A DNA stretch of 64,000 nt from NCBI GenBank assembly GCA_002812745.2, contig NCSJ02000236.1, positions 1-64,000 on the forward strand, written 5' to 3'. Shown in pieces: positions 48,473-61,014 of the stretch (positions are counted from its first letter, which is position 1; every line of letters starts with the position of its first letter). This DNA comes from Scytalidium lignicola. Its lineage: Eukaryota; Ascomycota; Leotiomycetes. The position numbers and the translations under genes were made by a program. Under the pieces are notes generated by a model that saw nothing but the letters and a program-made list of their open reading frames with translations, was not told where the DNA came from and did not search any database.

Positions 48473-49216
48473 ATGAGTAAATGCTTGAGTAAAAGCATTA
48501 AATTATATGTCAGAAATAATTAACTTTAATTAAAAGCAAAACATTAAGTCGTCCTTCGATATTGATAATTAGGAACACGGAAGCTCTACATACAGTAATC
48601 CAAAACAGAAATATTTGTCACTATTTGAGAAAGATAAGTTTTTTNATGTTTAATAGTACAAAATAATAGAAAAAGTTAAAACCTTAGTGTTTTCAACTTT
48701 ACACATGAATATCTTAATCGGTTTTGGTCATAGCAAGACGTAGCTAGCACTGTTCAATAAGTTTCTTGAGTCTCCGTGTGTATGACGTTGGGACTGTTGT
48801 ACTGGCCTGCATCGTCGTGGAGAAATCGGCTTGGGAAGATGAGGTGTCTGAGAATCGAGTGCTGAGAGTAGCTAGCCTGCGAGTCAATTAATAATTGTGA
48901 TTGCCTCTAGTTACAAGAAGTTGCTAGTTTCACTTTGTTATTGACGGAAGAATATCTTGGAGCTATACATGCTATTATAAATTATCAAGTTATAGAAAGC
49001 CGGGGAATCAAAATTGTTCTGTCTACGAGGCCTCCACTCCGGCATAACTGATTATAAACGCTGCCGCCAGAATTCTCGCGGTCCTAAACCTCTTGACAAA
49101 TACCGCATTTAACTATACTCTTTTTGGCTTAGCCGGGCGTGATAAACATCTATATAGCAGGCAAGGCCTTCTTGCTCGACGGCACATACGCCTGGCTTCT
49201 CCCTACACTCAGAATC
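48473..49216. other. Intergenic between SDR and SDR-like gene
   Basis: 744 bp with an N beside a T-run near 48645. It holds the 3' end of one gene and the promoter of the next. No coding signal. Confidence 0.5.
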
Positions 49217-50025
49217 ATGCCTGGCACATCTCCCGTCATCCTCATCCTCGGCGCAGGGCCCAATATCGGCCAGGCAGTCGCTCAGACCTTTGCCTCGAAA
49301 GGCTACAAGGTTGCCCTCGCAGCCCGGTCACTGAGGGAGGCAGACAGCATGGATAATCAACTGAACATTACGAGTGATTTCGCTAACCCTGACGATGTTG
49401 TCAATGCTTTTACAAAAGTGAAAAAAGTACTGGGTATCCCAAGCGTAGTCGTTTACAATGGTAAGTCTCGGCACCGAAAGACTCTGGCTGAATGCCTGCT
49501 GAGGGTTCGCAGCCGCCGCCTGGACATCCTCTCCTCCTAATGACCCGTTCGCCATCCCGTTAGCTGCTTTCAACCGAGACATGACTATTAACACTACCAG
49601 TGCTTTTGTCGCTGCACAACAAGCTGCCCTCGGCTTCGCGGAGCTCCCTGCTCATGCAGCAAGGACGTTCTTCTTCATGGGGAATATCCTGAACGTCACA
49701 GTCCTTCCGTCGTTTATGGACGCGGGCGCTGGCAAGTCGGCGTCTGCACACATGATGATGGCTGCTGCGGCTGCATACAAAGACCGAGGATTCAAGTATG
49801 CCATCCTCGCCGTCCTTGAATGCATTAGTGGAAGGACTAACGGTTTGTAGGTTTTATTATGCCGACGAACGGAAGGCAGACGGCACGGCCATTTTCAAGG
49901 TCGACGGAGAGGCGCATGGGAAACTCTTCTGGGAGCTCGCAGAGGCGAAGACGCAGGGCCCGTGGCTGCAGACATTCGTCAAGGGCGTGGGATATAAGAA
50001 ATTCGACAGCCTATATCGATTATAA
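49217..50025 (+). CDS. Atypical SDR-like Rossmann-fold protein
   Basis: Three exons (49217-49460, 49513-49795, 49851-50025) give 233 residues, with introns of 52 and 55 nt. The N-terminus has a dinucleotide-binding motif (LILGAGPNIGQAVAQTFASK). An aligned acidic DF pair follows, and a VVYNAAA segment stands where classical SDRs have NNAG. The usual catalytic YxxxK is not visible: the corresponding region reads GAGKSASAHMMMAAAAAYKD. This matches a fungal subgroup of small SDR-like proteins of unknown activity, so it may bind NAD(P) without normal dehydrogenase chemistry. The C-terminus is FVKGVGYKKFDSLYRL. It lies 0.75 kb downstream of the classical SDR on the same strand. Confidence 0.85.
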
Positions 50026-51431
50026 TCTATGTTGCAAGTTCTGGCAGGCCAACTTGGTCAAGCAAGGCGTCTGGACCCAGATATTAGAACAAGACTAACT
50101 CGTGGGAGGTCTGTTTCGCCATGAAAATAATTGAAGCTCGTTTTTCATGAAGCTACTTATTCACTGGGATTAAAACTTTAAGATCTAGCTAAGATGCGAG
50201 TGAGTCACACACGGATGAGTGAGAGATATAGTATGTGGCCAGTGGATTTAGCTTTCGTCCGCCTAGATCACCCATGCAGGACTAGAAGTCAGTACCTTCT
50301 TTGCGATTAACTGTCAAAGACGTTTCATGCCAAGTAAAACCAACCTGTCAGCGGTCCAGTCATCTCCCGGTATTACAGTACGTGTTTTCGTTGCCCCGCA
50401 TTTCCTGCCAGCTCTTTCTACCAATGGAAGAACGGACCGAGATTTAGTTTTCCATGGTAATACACTAGTTCTGCACATCCTTGTATGGAGCTTGAGCCAG
50501 AACACGATCACACGATCACTTATCTTCTTCCGCATCACGCTTCTTATCGGTGAGTAAGTACATTCTCCATGGTGCGGTATGTTCAGTAAGATCGGTTATG
50601 TCGGCATTCTGTAAAAGGGAAGGCCGTATTGGCTAGATATAACGATCTAGCATTGCATTTACAGTACTTACGTACCCTCCGCTTCGAGGCGGACAAAAAA
50701 TATGTTTACTGCTTGCTTAAGCTCCAAAATCAGTTTCAAAGCACTCTATAGTAAAATTCGAAACCGCCTTCTTAAACTAAACCCTCTGAGTTTTAATATT
50801 ATGGGTATACTAGTACTATTATAGTTAGCTATACCTTAGCCACCAGATAAGTGAATTTTCCCCTGCAGGAACCCTGTTACATGAGAACGATGTTGTTGCC
50901 TAAGGGATAAAAGCATAAAGTAACTGATAGTAGCTAAGAAAGGCTAAAAATAGTCGACGTCGGCATTGTATATTATATGATTTACCCCACATTTCACTTT
51001 TGACTGCACTATCACATATGAATTGTATGTTATACATGCAACAGCTTCATTCAGCTCTACGAACGATAGATTTACCAGTAAATTCTTCATTGAGGATAGA
51101 AGGTGAGGCCATACCTCGCCTCCTGATGTAGTAGGCTAATCCCAATTTGGGCGATTATATAAGCACAACTCTTGACACGATCAAAGGTAGTAGAATCCAT
51201 CCACAAGCATTAACAGCTTTAACAACTGTTACCTATTCCTTAGTATCAGATTGCAAATGTAAAAGTTTGCTAAAACAATAAGAAGTGGTAATTACCTTTA
51301 TTATAATAATTGTACTTATAATAAATCTTACAAGCAAAGCTTGTTGCTCGCTATGCTTGCAAGGCGAGTGCATGCGGAATCCCTTGGCCACGTGATATAG
51401 CTTACCTAATCAACCCCCTTTGTCAAAGATA
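50026..51431. other. Transition to the transposon block
   Basis: 1.4 kb with no supported gene. Composition falls gradually. Sequence from about 51225 (TGTTACC...) to 51431 may be the first part of a copia LTR interrupted by the Fot1-like element, but the matching second LTR is not in the window. Confidence 0.35.
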
Positions 51432-51477
51432 ACGTAATTCCCGGTCGGTCGGGCCACCCGGTCGGTCGGGCCACTTC
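51432..51477. repeat. Left terminal inverted repeat of the Fot1-like element
   Basis: Begins ACGTAATTC after a TA and carries two copies of CCGGTCGGTCGGGCCAC. It is the reverse complement of 53274-53319. Confidence 0.93.
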
Positions 51478-51547
51478 CTCACCAAAACACTAATTCTATG
51501 AACACCACCAACTTTACTTAATTATTATTCAACCACAACACGTCAAA

Positions 51548-53212
51548 ATGCCTAAAATGCCACCTCCAGAGTAAGAAGGGAGAATCCTTTTAGCTATAAA
51601 CGTGATTAAAAATCAACAAATCAAGTCTGTTCGAAATGCAGCATGTATTTACGACGTCCCTCGTGCAACACTTGATGTGCGTTTAAAAGGCCGGGTCCAA
51701 ATAGCAACTACCTATAACAAAAGCTTCAGAATGACTCAAACAGAAGAGCAATCGTTAAAGCGATGGATAATCTTTATGAGGAAGCGTGGATTACCCCCTA
51801 GACCTTCAAGTGTACAAACAATGGCTAATTTGTTGATTTCTGAGCATGGTGAATCTACTCCTTCATCTTCAGTGGGCAAAAATTAATTCAGTAACTTTGT
51901 AAAGCGTTATCCTGACCTCAAAACCGAATATATATGTCAATACAACTATAAACAAGCTAAATGTAAAGATCCAAAGATTATTCAATACTAGTTTGAGCAA
52001 GTATTAGCAATCAAAGCCAAGTATAAGATTTCGGATGAGGATACTTACAATTTTGACAAGACTGGCTTTGCTATGAGTACAATTGCTATTACCAAAGTAG
52101 TCATATCCTCTGATTATTTTGGCAAACCTCCGCTTTTACAACTTGACAGTAGAGAGTAGGTTATTGTAATTAAAGCAGTTAATGCTACTGGATGGGCAAT
52201 ACTACCTATGATCATTCTCAAAGGCAAAAGAACTCTTGAAGGGTAGTATAACAATTTACTACAAGGTTGGAGGCTTATTACAAGCGATAATGGTTGGACA
52301 AAAAATAAAATTAACTTTGAATAGCTTCAAAAAACCTTTGATCCATATACTAGATCTTGTACAAAAGGTCAATATTATATGCTTATTCTTGATGGCCATA
52401 AAAGCTATGTAACCCTTGAGTTTGACCAGTATTACTTCCAGAACAAGATAATTGTAGTTTGTATGCCTTTACACTCATCCTATATCCTTCAGCCATTAGA
52501 TATAAGTTGTTTTACTGTTTTGAAGTGATTATATGGTGTTATGGTAGAAGGCAAAATGTAACAGAACATTCACCATATTAATAAGTTTGATTTCTTGGAT
52601 GTATATCCAATTGTATGTCAAGCTACTTTCACAATAAACAATATTTGTTAAGGATTTGCAAGAACAGGGTTGATTCCATACGATCCAAGTCGTGTGTTAT
52701 CTAAATTGCATATAAAGGTAGAGGAGACTGTTATTCCTCCTGAGAGCGCTTACAGTACTACTAATACACTTTAGGCCCCTGAGACACCTTATAATTCAAT
52801 TTAATTGTAAAAGCAATATGAAGTGATTCAATCTATGCTCAAACAATGTAGGAATAACCCTTTTACACTTATTAGAGCGGCCCTACAGCAATTGGTTAAG
52901 GGGTTTGAGGAGGTCTTACATAACGAGATATTTTTGACCAAAGAAATACAACAATTGAAGGACGCTGTTCAATCTTTACAGTGAAAATCTAAAAGATCTA
53001 GAAAGCCAATACCTCAAAGTGGCTTGTTAACAGCAGAGGAGGCCCGGCAAGCACTTCAATCGCATACAGTAGCTCAGGAAGGAGTGGTGGGGTCAAATCT
53101 TTCAACATCCGAAGGCAACTTGTTAGTATCAAAGCGACGGCCACCAAAGTGCTCAGAGTGTGGAATTGTAGGCCATAAAAGGAATAAGTGCCCTAATTTA
53201 GCTAATAACTAG
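51548..53212 (+). pseudogene. Pogo/Fot1-family transposase, 13 premature stops, frame intact
   Basis: A single reading frame of 555 codons runs from ATG 51548 to TAG 53210-53212 without any frameshift, but is cut by about 13 stops. Order of parts: N-terminal helix-turn-helix (IKSVRNAACIYDVPRATLDV), CENP-B-type second HTH (TEEQSLKRWIIFMRKRGLPP), DDE domain with FDKTGFAMS, LDGHKSYVTLEF and LQPLDISCF marking the three acidic residues, a basic C-terminal region, and a CCHC zinc knuckle (CSECGIVGHKRNKC). Stops are TAA, TAG and TGA at positions where CAA, CAG, CGA or TGG would fit. Inactive. Confidence 0.93.
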
Positions 53213-53273
53213 ATATATTATAATATAGGCGTTGGTGGTTGAGTATTTAGTATTTTGTATTCAGATGGTGGGG

Positions 53274-53319
53274 AAAGTGGCCCGACCGACCGGGTGGCCC
53301 GACCGACCGGGAATTACGT
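53274..53319. repeat. Right terminal inverted repeat of the Fot1-like element
   Basis: Mirror of the left repeat, followed by TA at 53320-53321. Confidence 0.93.
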
Positions 53320-53321
53320 TA

Positions 53322-56300
53322 TTGCTTATGTAATTGGCGTTGGCCAATCATAACTGTAGGAAGCTTATAGTCGGTAAAGTGCAGAGTTTTACCGGTTTAC
53401 CCCTTTGTACTGTACATCATAGAATTGAGCAACGAATAGAGTCTCTGTACCATACAATTTATATATGTAGTAACCTAATCCCTGCACCATAACCTCTAAC
53501 AGGTTATGAGCCTAGAAGCTCATTATGGAGACTGCATCTTCAAGCTCCAATTCAACTACAGCCAGAGGTCGAGGTCCTCCTAATAACTACTACTACAGCA
53601 AATACAGAGATATTGCAATTCTCAATGGCTAGAACTACACAGAGTTCAAGCACACTTGCAAAATGGCTCTTATAGTTGCAGATACCATAGATATAGTCCT
53701 AGGAACTGATCAAAGGCCTAATAGAATTGTTGAAAGCTGTAAATAGGACTTAAAAGCTAACAAAGCTATCCAGATAATAGCCAACTCTATTACCCCTAGA
53801 ATACAAAGTGATATTATTACCAAACTTAGAGAGAAGAAGTTAAAAAAANGTCTAAGACTTACTAACCAAATACAATTACTTTACAAACATTACTTACTAG
53901 TTATTAATAAAGAACCAATTCATGAAGGAAAAGTAGAATATACAAACTGAAACTATCTAGCAATTCATCAAGTGACTCAAGACATATAAAAGCTAATTGA
54001 ACAAAGGTATTATAAACACAAAAATACAATTACAACTTCTTGACTCTCTTCTTGCAAACTCATTCTAGAAAACTACTTGTTAATATATTTACTTCCAGAA
54101 TTTTAAGTTAAAGAAGCTTATTACCTTCCTTAATATTAACTATAAACATTACAAGTCTACTTATACCTTTACAGACATTACACAAGCATCTATTAATATT
54201 ATATAATCTAAAGAATTAAAACAACAAAAAGGAAGAGATAACAAACGAAAAAACAGATCAAGAAGTAATAAAAGAGGTCAAAGAAACAAGAAGAACTTTG
54301 ATTTAAGACTTAAAGGTTAAGAAAAGGTAAATTCAGATTAATACTAGTTTTACTTCAAGAAAAGTTACTTTATAAAAGATTATAAACAATTTCAAAAAGT
54401 ACAAGTTAAAGTAAGAGGTAATCAAGAGGATAAAACAAAGAAAGAGTATATAAATACAATTATACATTTACTCTTCCTAGACAATAACAATAACAATTAT
54501 TACCTTTATATTACAATTGCCAAATCTGAGAAAATCTAATTTACTATAATTATAAACTTATCTACCTTATAGATTGTAGACTCTAATGTTACCAAGCACT
54601 TTACTAACTTTATTAAAGACTTTATCAAGCTTATAAAACATTAGATTACTCTTAAGACAATTATAATTGTTAATAAAACAATTATTAAAGCTTTAAGATA
54701 TGGAGAAGTTTGGATTAAAACAATAAAAGGTACAATTCATATAAACCAAGTATAATACATACTTAAACTCAATTATAAGCTGTTATCCACTAGTATACTC
54801 AATGATATTGATGTTGAGATTACCTTTAAATACAAGAAAGTTATAATAACCAAAGACAATTGTATTATCTTTAAAGGAGTATCTACAAATAGTTTATACT
54901 GTATAAACCAAGTACTTGAATTAACACATATAATTATTATACTTACAGAAGATTTTGAAGTCATTCCTTTAAACCTAAATCATAAGTTATAACATAAACG
55001 TTTAAGTTATACTAATTATTACAATGTAAATGTTATGTTAAAGTATGTTATAAGTATAGACTTCTACAAACCTAAAGCAAATGAACAATTACCAAGAAAG
55101 ACTACTTATAAAACTTACTTATTTAAAAGAATGAAGGAATTCTTCTACAAGAGTACAAATAATCAAACTAATATTAAAGGACAACGTTTACACTATGATA
55201 TCTTAAAAATCAAGTTATAAAGTATTAGAGGATACAAATATTTCCTTTTAATTACAGATAATACTACTTGTTATACTTAGATAAGATTCTTATAGACTAA
55301 AGAATCAGTTAAAGTTCATCAAGCTTTTAAGGAATTACTTTTATAGATTGAATAAGAGTATAATACTAAAGTAATATATATACAAGCTAATAACAGAAGA
55401 AGTAAGTTCAAAGAGATGTTCAAACAATTTCTATTAAGTTTAAAGATTTAGCTTAAACTATTATTACTTTACAAACACTTTCTAAATGAAGTTATTAAAT
55501 GTATAATATAAACTGTTAATAAATTCGCTAAATCTATATTATATCAAGCTAAATTACTATATAGATTCTAATGTTATATAATATAACATGTTGTATAACT
55601 CAAAAATCAAATTCTAATTACAACATTACCTTATAAATTACACTCTTAAGTTATAACTTCTTATAAAGTATACTTTAACCATAAACCAAACTTATCATAG
55701 TTATAAGTATTCAACTATACTACTTATAGCTTTAGACTAAAAGAATTATAACTAAACATATAAGCACTAAGAATATAAGGTTAATTCATATATATAAGTT
55801 AAGATTTTACATTTATAATTATACTTGTAGACTTGTAAACTTATAAAGAACATCATATTACTAATATTAATGTTTATAAGTATATATTCCCTGAAGTTAT
55901 AAGTGTTATTAACAAACTAATAAGACATAAAGACTTGATTGTTAAAAATCACTTTACAGAAAAACCTATAAATCCTTCACTTATAACTCTTTTAAAAGTT
56001 AAAGATCAACTTGTTGTTGAACAAGAAGAATACTTTACAATTGTTGTTAAACAGTCAAAAGTATTACACACTCTAATAAAAAGCTCCTTAGAGAAGTCAA
56101 GTAATAACATAGTTAGAATTAGTGCTAAACAAGTTGTAAAGCCTAAGGTTAAAGTAAGAGAGTTAACCAATACATATCAGGTTGTAAAACCTTAAGTCAA
56201 TGGACCAAGTGCTCTAGTAAAGCTAAAAGCTCTTATAATGAGTAAAAGATATTATAAACATAAAGATACCCTTAATCCAAAGATATTCAAGTCTACTAAG

Positions 56301-57269
56301 TCAAGAAAACACTCTAAGAGAACTGTCTTTTCGGATGGTATAGTTATAATGGTTACAAAGCTCCAAAAGAGTTACTCTATGCTATTTGAGGTCTTTACAG
56401 CCTAAGAAGCACTGAAAAGGGACTTTAACAGATGGAAGGAAGCAATTCTCTTAGAACTATAGTTGTTAAAGTATACACATACATTTTCTATCATAAAGAA
56501 ACCTTAAAACCACAAGGTCATAAGTTATAAATAAGTGTGTAAGAACAAGTTTAATGATAAAGGAGAGTTATCATATTATAAAGCATATCTAGTAATTAAA
56601 GGATTTGAACAAGTTTACAAAGTAGACTATATAGAAACCTTCATGTTAATAGTGAAGTATACATCCGTAAAAACTACTCTAGTTATAACAATGGCCAAAG
56701 GCCTTGAAATACATCAAGTAGATGTTGACATAGCCTTTTTAAACCCTTACTTACCAAAGGAGATATATATAAAAATCCTAAAGTACTTCAAATGGCTAGA
56801 TCCATCTGTAAACCTATCAGAATATTGTTTACAACTTTACAAGTCACTTTACAAACTAAAACAAACTTTAAGAGTATAGTTTAAGAATATAAATGTATAT
56901 TTTGAGAGTATCAACTTCAAACCATCAATTGCAAACCTTAATCTCTACATAAAAGATAAAGTATATATTCTGTTATTTGTTGATGATATGTTAATTATAA
57001 GAGACCTTAACAAGGTGATACATATTAAATCTCAGATATTCAAGCAATAAAAGTATAAAGACTTAAAGGAAGTAAAGTTATTCGTTGGTTTTAAAATCAA
57101 ACATAATTATAAAGTTAAATCTTTATACCTCCACCAAATACTATATATTACCAAGCTTTTAGAATACTTTAAGATGTTGAATTACAACTTAATTAAACTA
57201 CTCATACCACCTAGGACAATTCTATCTTGAATCAATGAATTAAATCCAGAGATTATAACCAAGGACAAC
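53322..57269 (+). mobile_element. Ty1/copia LTR retrotransposon, RIP-degraded and interrupted
   Basis: A likely LTR end (CTCTAACA) is followed by GGTTATGAGCC, a primer-binding-site-like start as in fungal copia elements. A gag frame then begins at 53525 (METASSSSNSTT; later MALIVADTIDIVLGTDQRPN). An integrase-like segment lies near 55190-55450 (KYFLLITDNTT; the acidic partner reads ANNR where DNG is usual). A reverse-transcriptase region at about 56535-57240 contains YKAYLVIKGFEQVYKVDYIE, TFMLIVKYTSVKTTL, GLEIHQVDVDIAFLNPYLP and LLFVDDMLII. The order gag-IN-RT marks copia. Many stops, and at least one frame change between gag and RT, make it dead. It ends abruptly where the hAT element begins. 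Confidence 0.88.
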
Positions 57270-57561
57270 TAGACTGGCCGGACCGTTGCATTGGACCGTG
57301 GTGCTCTCCGGACGAGACCGTAAGCCACACGGTCTCGTCCGCAAAAATTTAAGCGAGACTGTGGCTTACGGTCTTGTCCAGACGAGACCGTAAGCCACAC
57401 GGTTCGGTCTCAAGGTTTTGAGACGAACCATGAAACGGTCCCCACTTTTGTTGTCAGACCGGACCGTAGTCTCACAGTCTGGTCTCAAATTTTTAATCTC
57501 AGACCGNAGACCNTACAGTCTGGTCTCCATGGTCTGGTCCAGCCAGACTGTATGGTCTAAG
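57270..57561. repeat. Left long terminal inverted repeat of hAT element
   Basis: About 290 bp rich in CGGTCTC/GAGACCG. It contains a perfect 13-bp-stem hairpin: CGGACGAGACCGT (57309-57321) and its complement (57329-57341), separated by a 7-nt loop, AAGCCAC. Two Ns lie near 57507 and 57513. Confidence 0.85.
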
Positions 57562-58924
57562 TGAAAAAATATATTCAGATAATTAATTAATTNATATAAA
57601 ATAATAATAATATTGATTTATATTTATAAATTTTACAAAATCATAGCATAAATATTTATTTTAACAATTAAAATTTAATAGTATTACTATATCATGTTAT
57701 TGTATCAAAGTTATTATTATTAAAAGAAACTTTTNATTCATGGTTATAATAATTCTAATCTAAAAATAGGCTATGCCTTAGACTATAGCCAATTTGCAAA
57801 ACTACTTAACCAATTCTATATCTTTAGTTTGAATGGTAATATACTTAGCATGAATGCAATATTAGTTCACAACTATAAATTATTAGTATAAAGTTAAAAT
57901 TTTCATAATACTTAGCTTACCTTCAAAGAATAAGACTAAATAAGCCTTTGATACTTCTTGTAATACTATGATAACAATACTTTGAAATCTTATTTGTTGG
58001 CTTACATAACCAAGATCTAAAGTAATCTTATAAACCAATCATTGAAATGATAGTCAAGGTACTAAAAAGCCTATTTCCTTCTGGTAATGCCTGATCTCCA
58101 TCAATACTCATCTTATATTTAAGTTAATACTTATTAAACATGTCAAAAAGTTAAATGAAGAACTTATTACCAAGTTTAGAAATACAAACAGCTTTACTTA
58201 GAGTAACAAGACTAATAACTAGGTAAACTTAGCCTGGATAATTAACCTCCTAAATATTCTTCTTCTTTTTATGTTTAGTAATAACTGCTTATTATTTTGC
58301 CTAATTTGTTATGAAGATTGTAATATGTTTTACTATAATTATTAATATAAAGTATAAAAAAANCTAAGGTTGATTTGCTTATTGTTAGCTTTGTTTTGAA
58401 TAAGAGTACTTTTAATATATGTTATGTTTCTTGATATATTATGATAATAAACTAAAACTCATTAACTTCAAGATTCCTAAGTAAATTATATTACTTTATA
58501 TTATTACTATTAAGCTTAATAACAAAGAATAAGGTAAAATACATACAGTTGGTATATGCATGATGGTTGACAAAGAGAAAAAGAATCAAAGGAGAGATTG
58601 TACTTATATATTTATGCTTTTGTATTATGTTATGTTAAACAATATAAAGGTTTATTATTGTAGTTGTGAATGAATGTTAATTTCATTATAAGTTATAATA
58701 TATAATAAAANGAAAATTTTTATAAATAACAAAGATATAAAGAAACTTCTATTAATAATATAAAACTTCTTTATTATTAGTATAAAGAATTATTATAAAG
58801 ATGAATAATAAAGAAATCTACAAAGATAAATAAAGAAAATAAAGAACAATAGTAAACAATAATAGTAAATAATAATACTAAGAAATTAATAGAATACAAT
58901 AATAGTAATAAACAACAATAACTT

Positions 58925-58947
58925 TGTATATATATATATATATATAA
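58925..58947. repeat. TA microsatellite
   Basis: About ten TA units inside the AT-rich left part of the hAT element. Confidence 0.9.
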
Positions 58948-59819
58948 AGTTATCTTTAATCTTTCTTTTTTTTCCTTTACCTCAAACAACTGTTAAATCA
59001 CCAAGGTAATACTTATTCCCTTTAACTTTTATTATGATCAAGAGTAATATAATATAATAATATAATACATACTAATATTTGATTCTAACAATATTGACTA
59101 TAACATTTAACTTATCTTTTGATGAACAACATGCTTAAGTATAAGATGCTACTTAAGTCATCATTTAAAGAGCTTTAACTGTTGACTAGCAAGTAAGTAT
59201 ATACTTCTTTCTTATAATTAAATTATATACTTATAATTATAAGTGTATAATCAAGCTTGTAAAACTTAATCCAAGAAAGAAGATTAAGTTAACCTTTTTA
59301 TGAAGATGTAAATTGCAAAATTGCAAGTTGTTGAAGATAGCATTATAGAACATTGAATTACTATTAGTATTAATGCAAACTTGAAAATGACAATTGCTAT
59401 AGATGATAAAGTTATAGTAATAGAAGTTATCAACAAGAAGGAGAAGGAGAAGAAGTTAAAGAATTTGCCTATTAAAACAAAGGTTTGTTAGTTGTTTATT
59501 TGATATGAACTAAATAACTAATAAATTTTATAAAGTAAAGGTAAAGAGATTGTTAATAATGAGAATCATACTTTTAACAATATCTTTACTAAAAATTTGA
59601 AACTGCTTATCCATTGTTAAGAATGTTATATTATTATAACAAGCTTTAATTTAAAAATAAAAATTTTACAAAAGGAACTTTATAAGTTCATCCAACATAT
59701 TAACAATCTAGAAGATATACAAGAGTACTTAGAAAAATAGAATACTAATAAGGTTAATATCAATGAATACTTAGAAAAAAGAATAAAAGATAATGATTAT
59801 GTTAATAATCTTAAAATTG

Positions 59820-60000
59820 TCTTTAATAATGATGAAGATGAAGAAGAAGATAAGGATAAGGAAATAAAAGATTTTATTGTTAATGATAATAACAAAGAAA
59901 AAGATGATAATGAAGATGATGATAATGAAGACAACAAAGAAGAAGAAGAAGAAGATGAAGATGATAAAAAGATAGAAGATTACATTAGTAATAACAAGTA
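59820..60000 (+). other. Acidic GAA/GAT low-complexity coding-like stretch
   Basis: Runs of GAA, GAT and AAA codons encode an Asp/Glu-rich segment (EDEEEDKDKEIKDF, later KEEEEEDEDDKK) ending in TAA near 60001. It lies between the left end of the hAT element and its catalytic part. It may be the N-terminal region of the transposase or a second small ORF. Being purine-rich and CpA-poor, it is less affected by RIP than its surroundings. Confidence 0.5.
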
Positions 60001-61014
60001 AGTAATTAGTAGATTAGTCTTACTTGTTTAGTATTACTATATTTAGTTATAATTGTAAAATTGTATAATATTACTTTACTTAAAACTAAGGGTTAAGGAA
60101 ATTACTTCTTGTATAATAAATCTTAGTATAAATTATTTAACATAATAATAAGCACTTTACTTATATAAGACTAGTACAACATGAAAATAATATATAAAGC
60201 TTTAAGAAATCATATAACATCTAATTTCATGTTTATCTGCATTATTATATACTGTTACTCTTACAAATTGTAATAAGACTTACATTTTATTTTAGAAAAC
60301 TATAAGCCTTACTCTTTTTATTTTCTCATGGTTATCATATTCTTTTTATAATATATTTATGATAATGTTATATTTATCTAAGTTTGAACAAACCTTTGTA
60401 TTTAGCCAGATTAAATCCTAACAATCAGAATCTATTATTAACCTTGATAAAGTATATACTTCATCTTCAATTGATTTTATTAATATACTTGGTTAGTTAT
60501 TATATCTTAATTTAAATTAATTTTATTAATTTATATAAAGATAATAATATCAAGAATATACTTTATGATTTTACAATTAACTTTAATAAACAATATGTTA
60601 TATAAATAATACAACAACATAAACGATGAATTAGTTAATAGAAAAGAAGGCTTGAAGGATATGTTAATCATGTACAATTTCAAAGTATTAGATAGACAAA
60701 GTTAAGAAGATCAAAGATATAAAAGTAGTTTTATCAAGTAGTTAATATTAAGACTAGCCTTTTAAAGGCAATTTGTCAAACTTATTAAAAAGCTTATACA
60801 TACCTTAAACTCTTAAAAGGAAGTAGTAGTACATTTACACTTATACAATATCAAAAGTTATACTCAGAGCTAATTGGTCAAACATGTTTAAATACAGTAA
60901 TAATAAGTTTTCTTTAATTATACTAATAACAATATATATAATAACAATTATAATTGTTTTTAGTATTCTCTTATACTACTATTTAGTTTTGCAAGTTAGC
61001 ATGAACAAATATAT

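Larger units (their letters stand above)
51432..53319 (+). mobile_element. Fot1/pogo-type DNA transposon, RIP-inactivated
   Basis: A 1888-bp element bounded by nearly perfect inverted repeats of about 46 bp (51432-51477 and 53274-53319) and flanked by TA on both sides, the target duplication of Tc1/mariner elements. Each inverted repeat holds two tandem copies of the 17-mer CCGGTCGGTCGGGCCAC. One transposase frame fills the interior. Length is like Fot1 (about 1.9 kb). The ends are GC-rich and intact while the interior is full of stop codons. Confidence 0.95.

Noticed and set aside
57309..57341. Hairpin read as a tRNA or structured RNA gene
   Set aside because: It is one of many GGTCTC-type palindromes in the transposon terminus, with no cloverleaf, anticodon arm or Pol III boxes.
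59820..60000. Acidic stretch as an independent host gene
   Set aside because: Lies inside the hAT element, lacks a clear start and is surrounded by RIP-decayed DNA.
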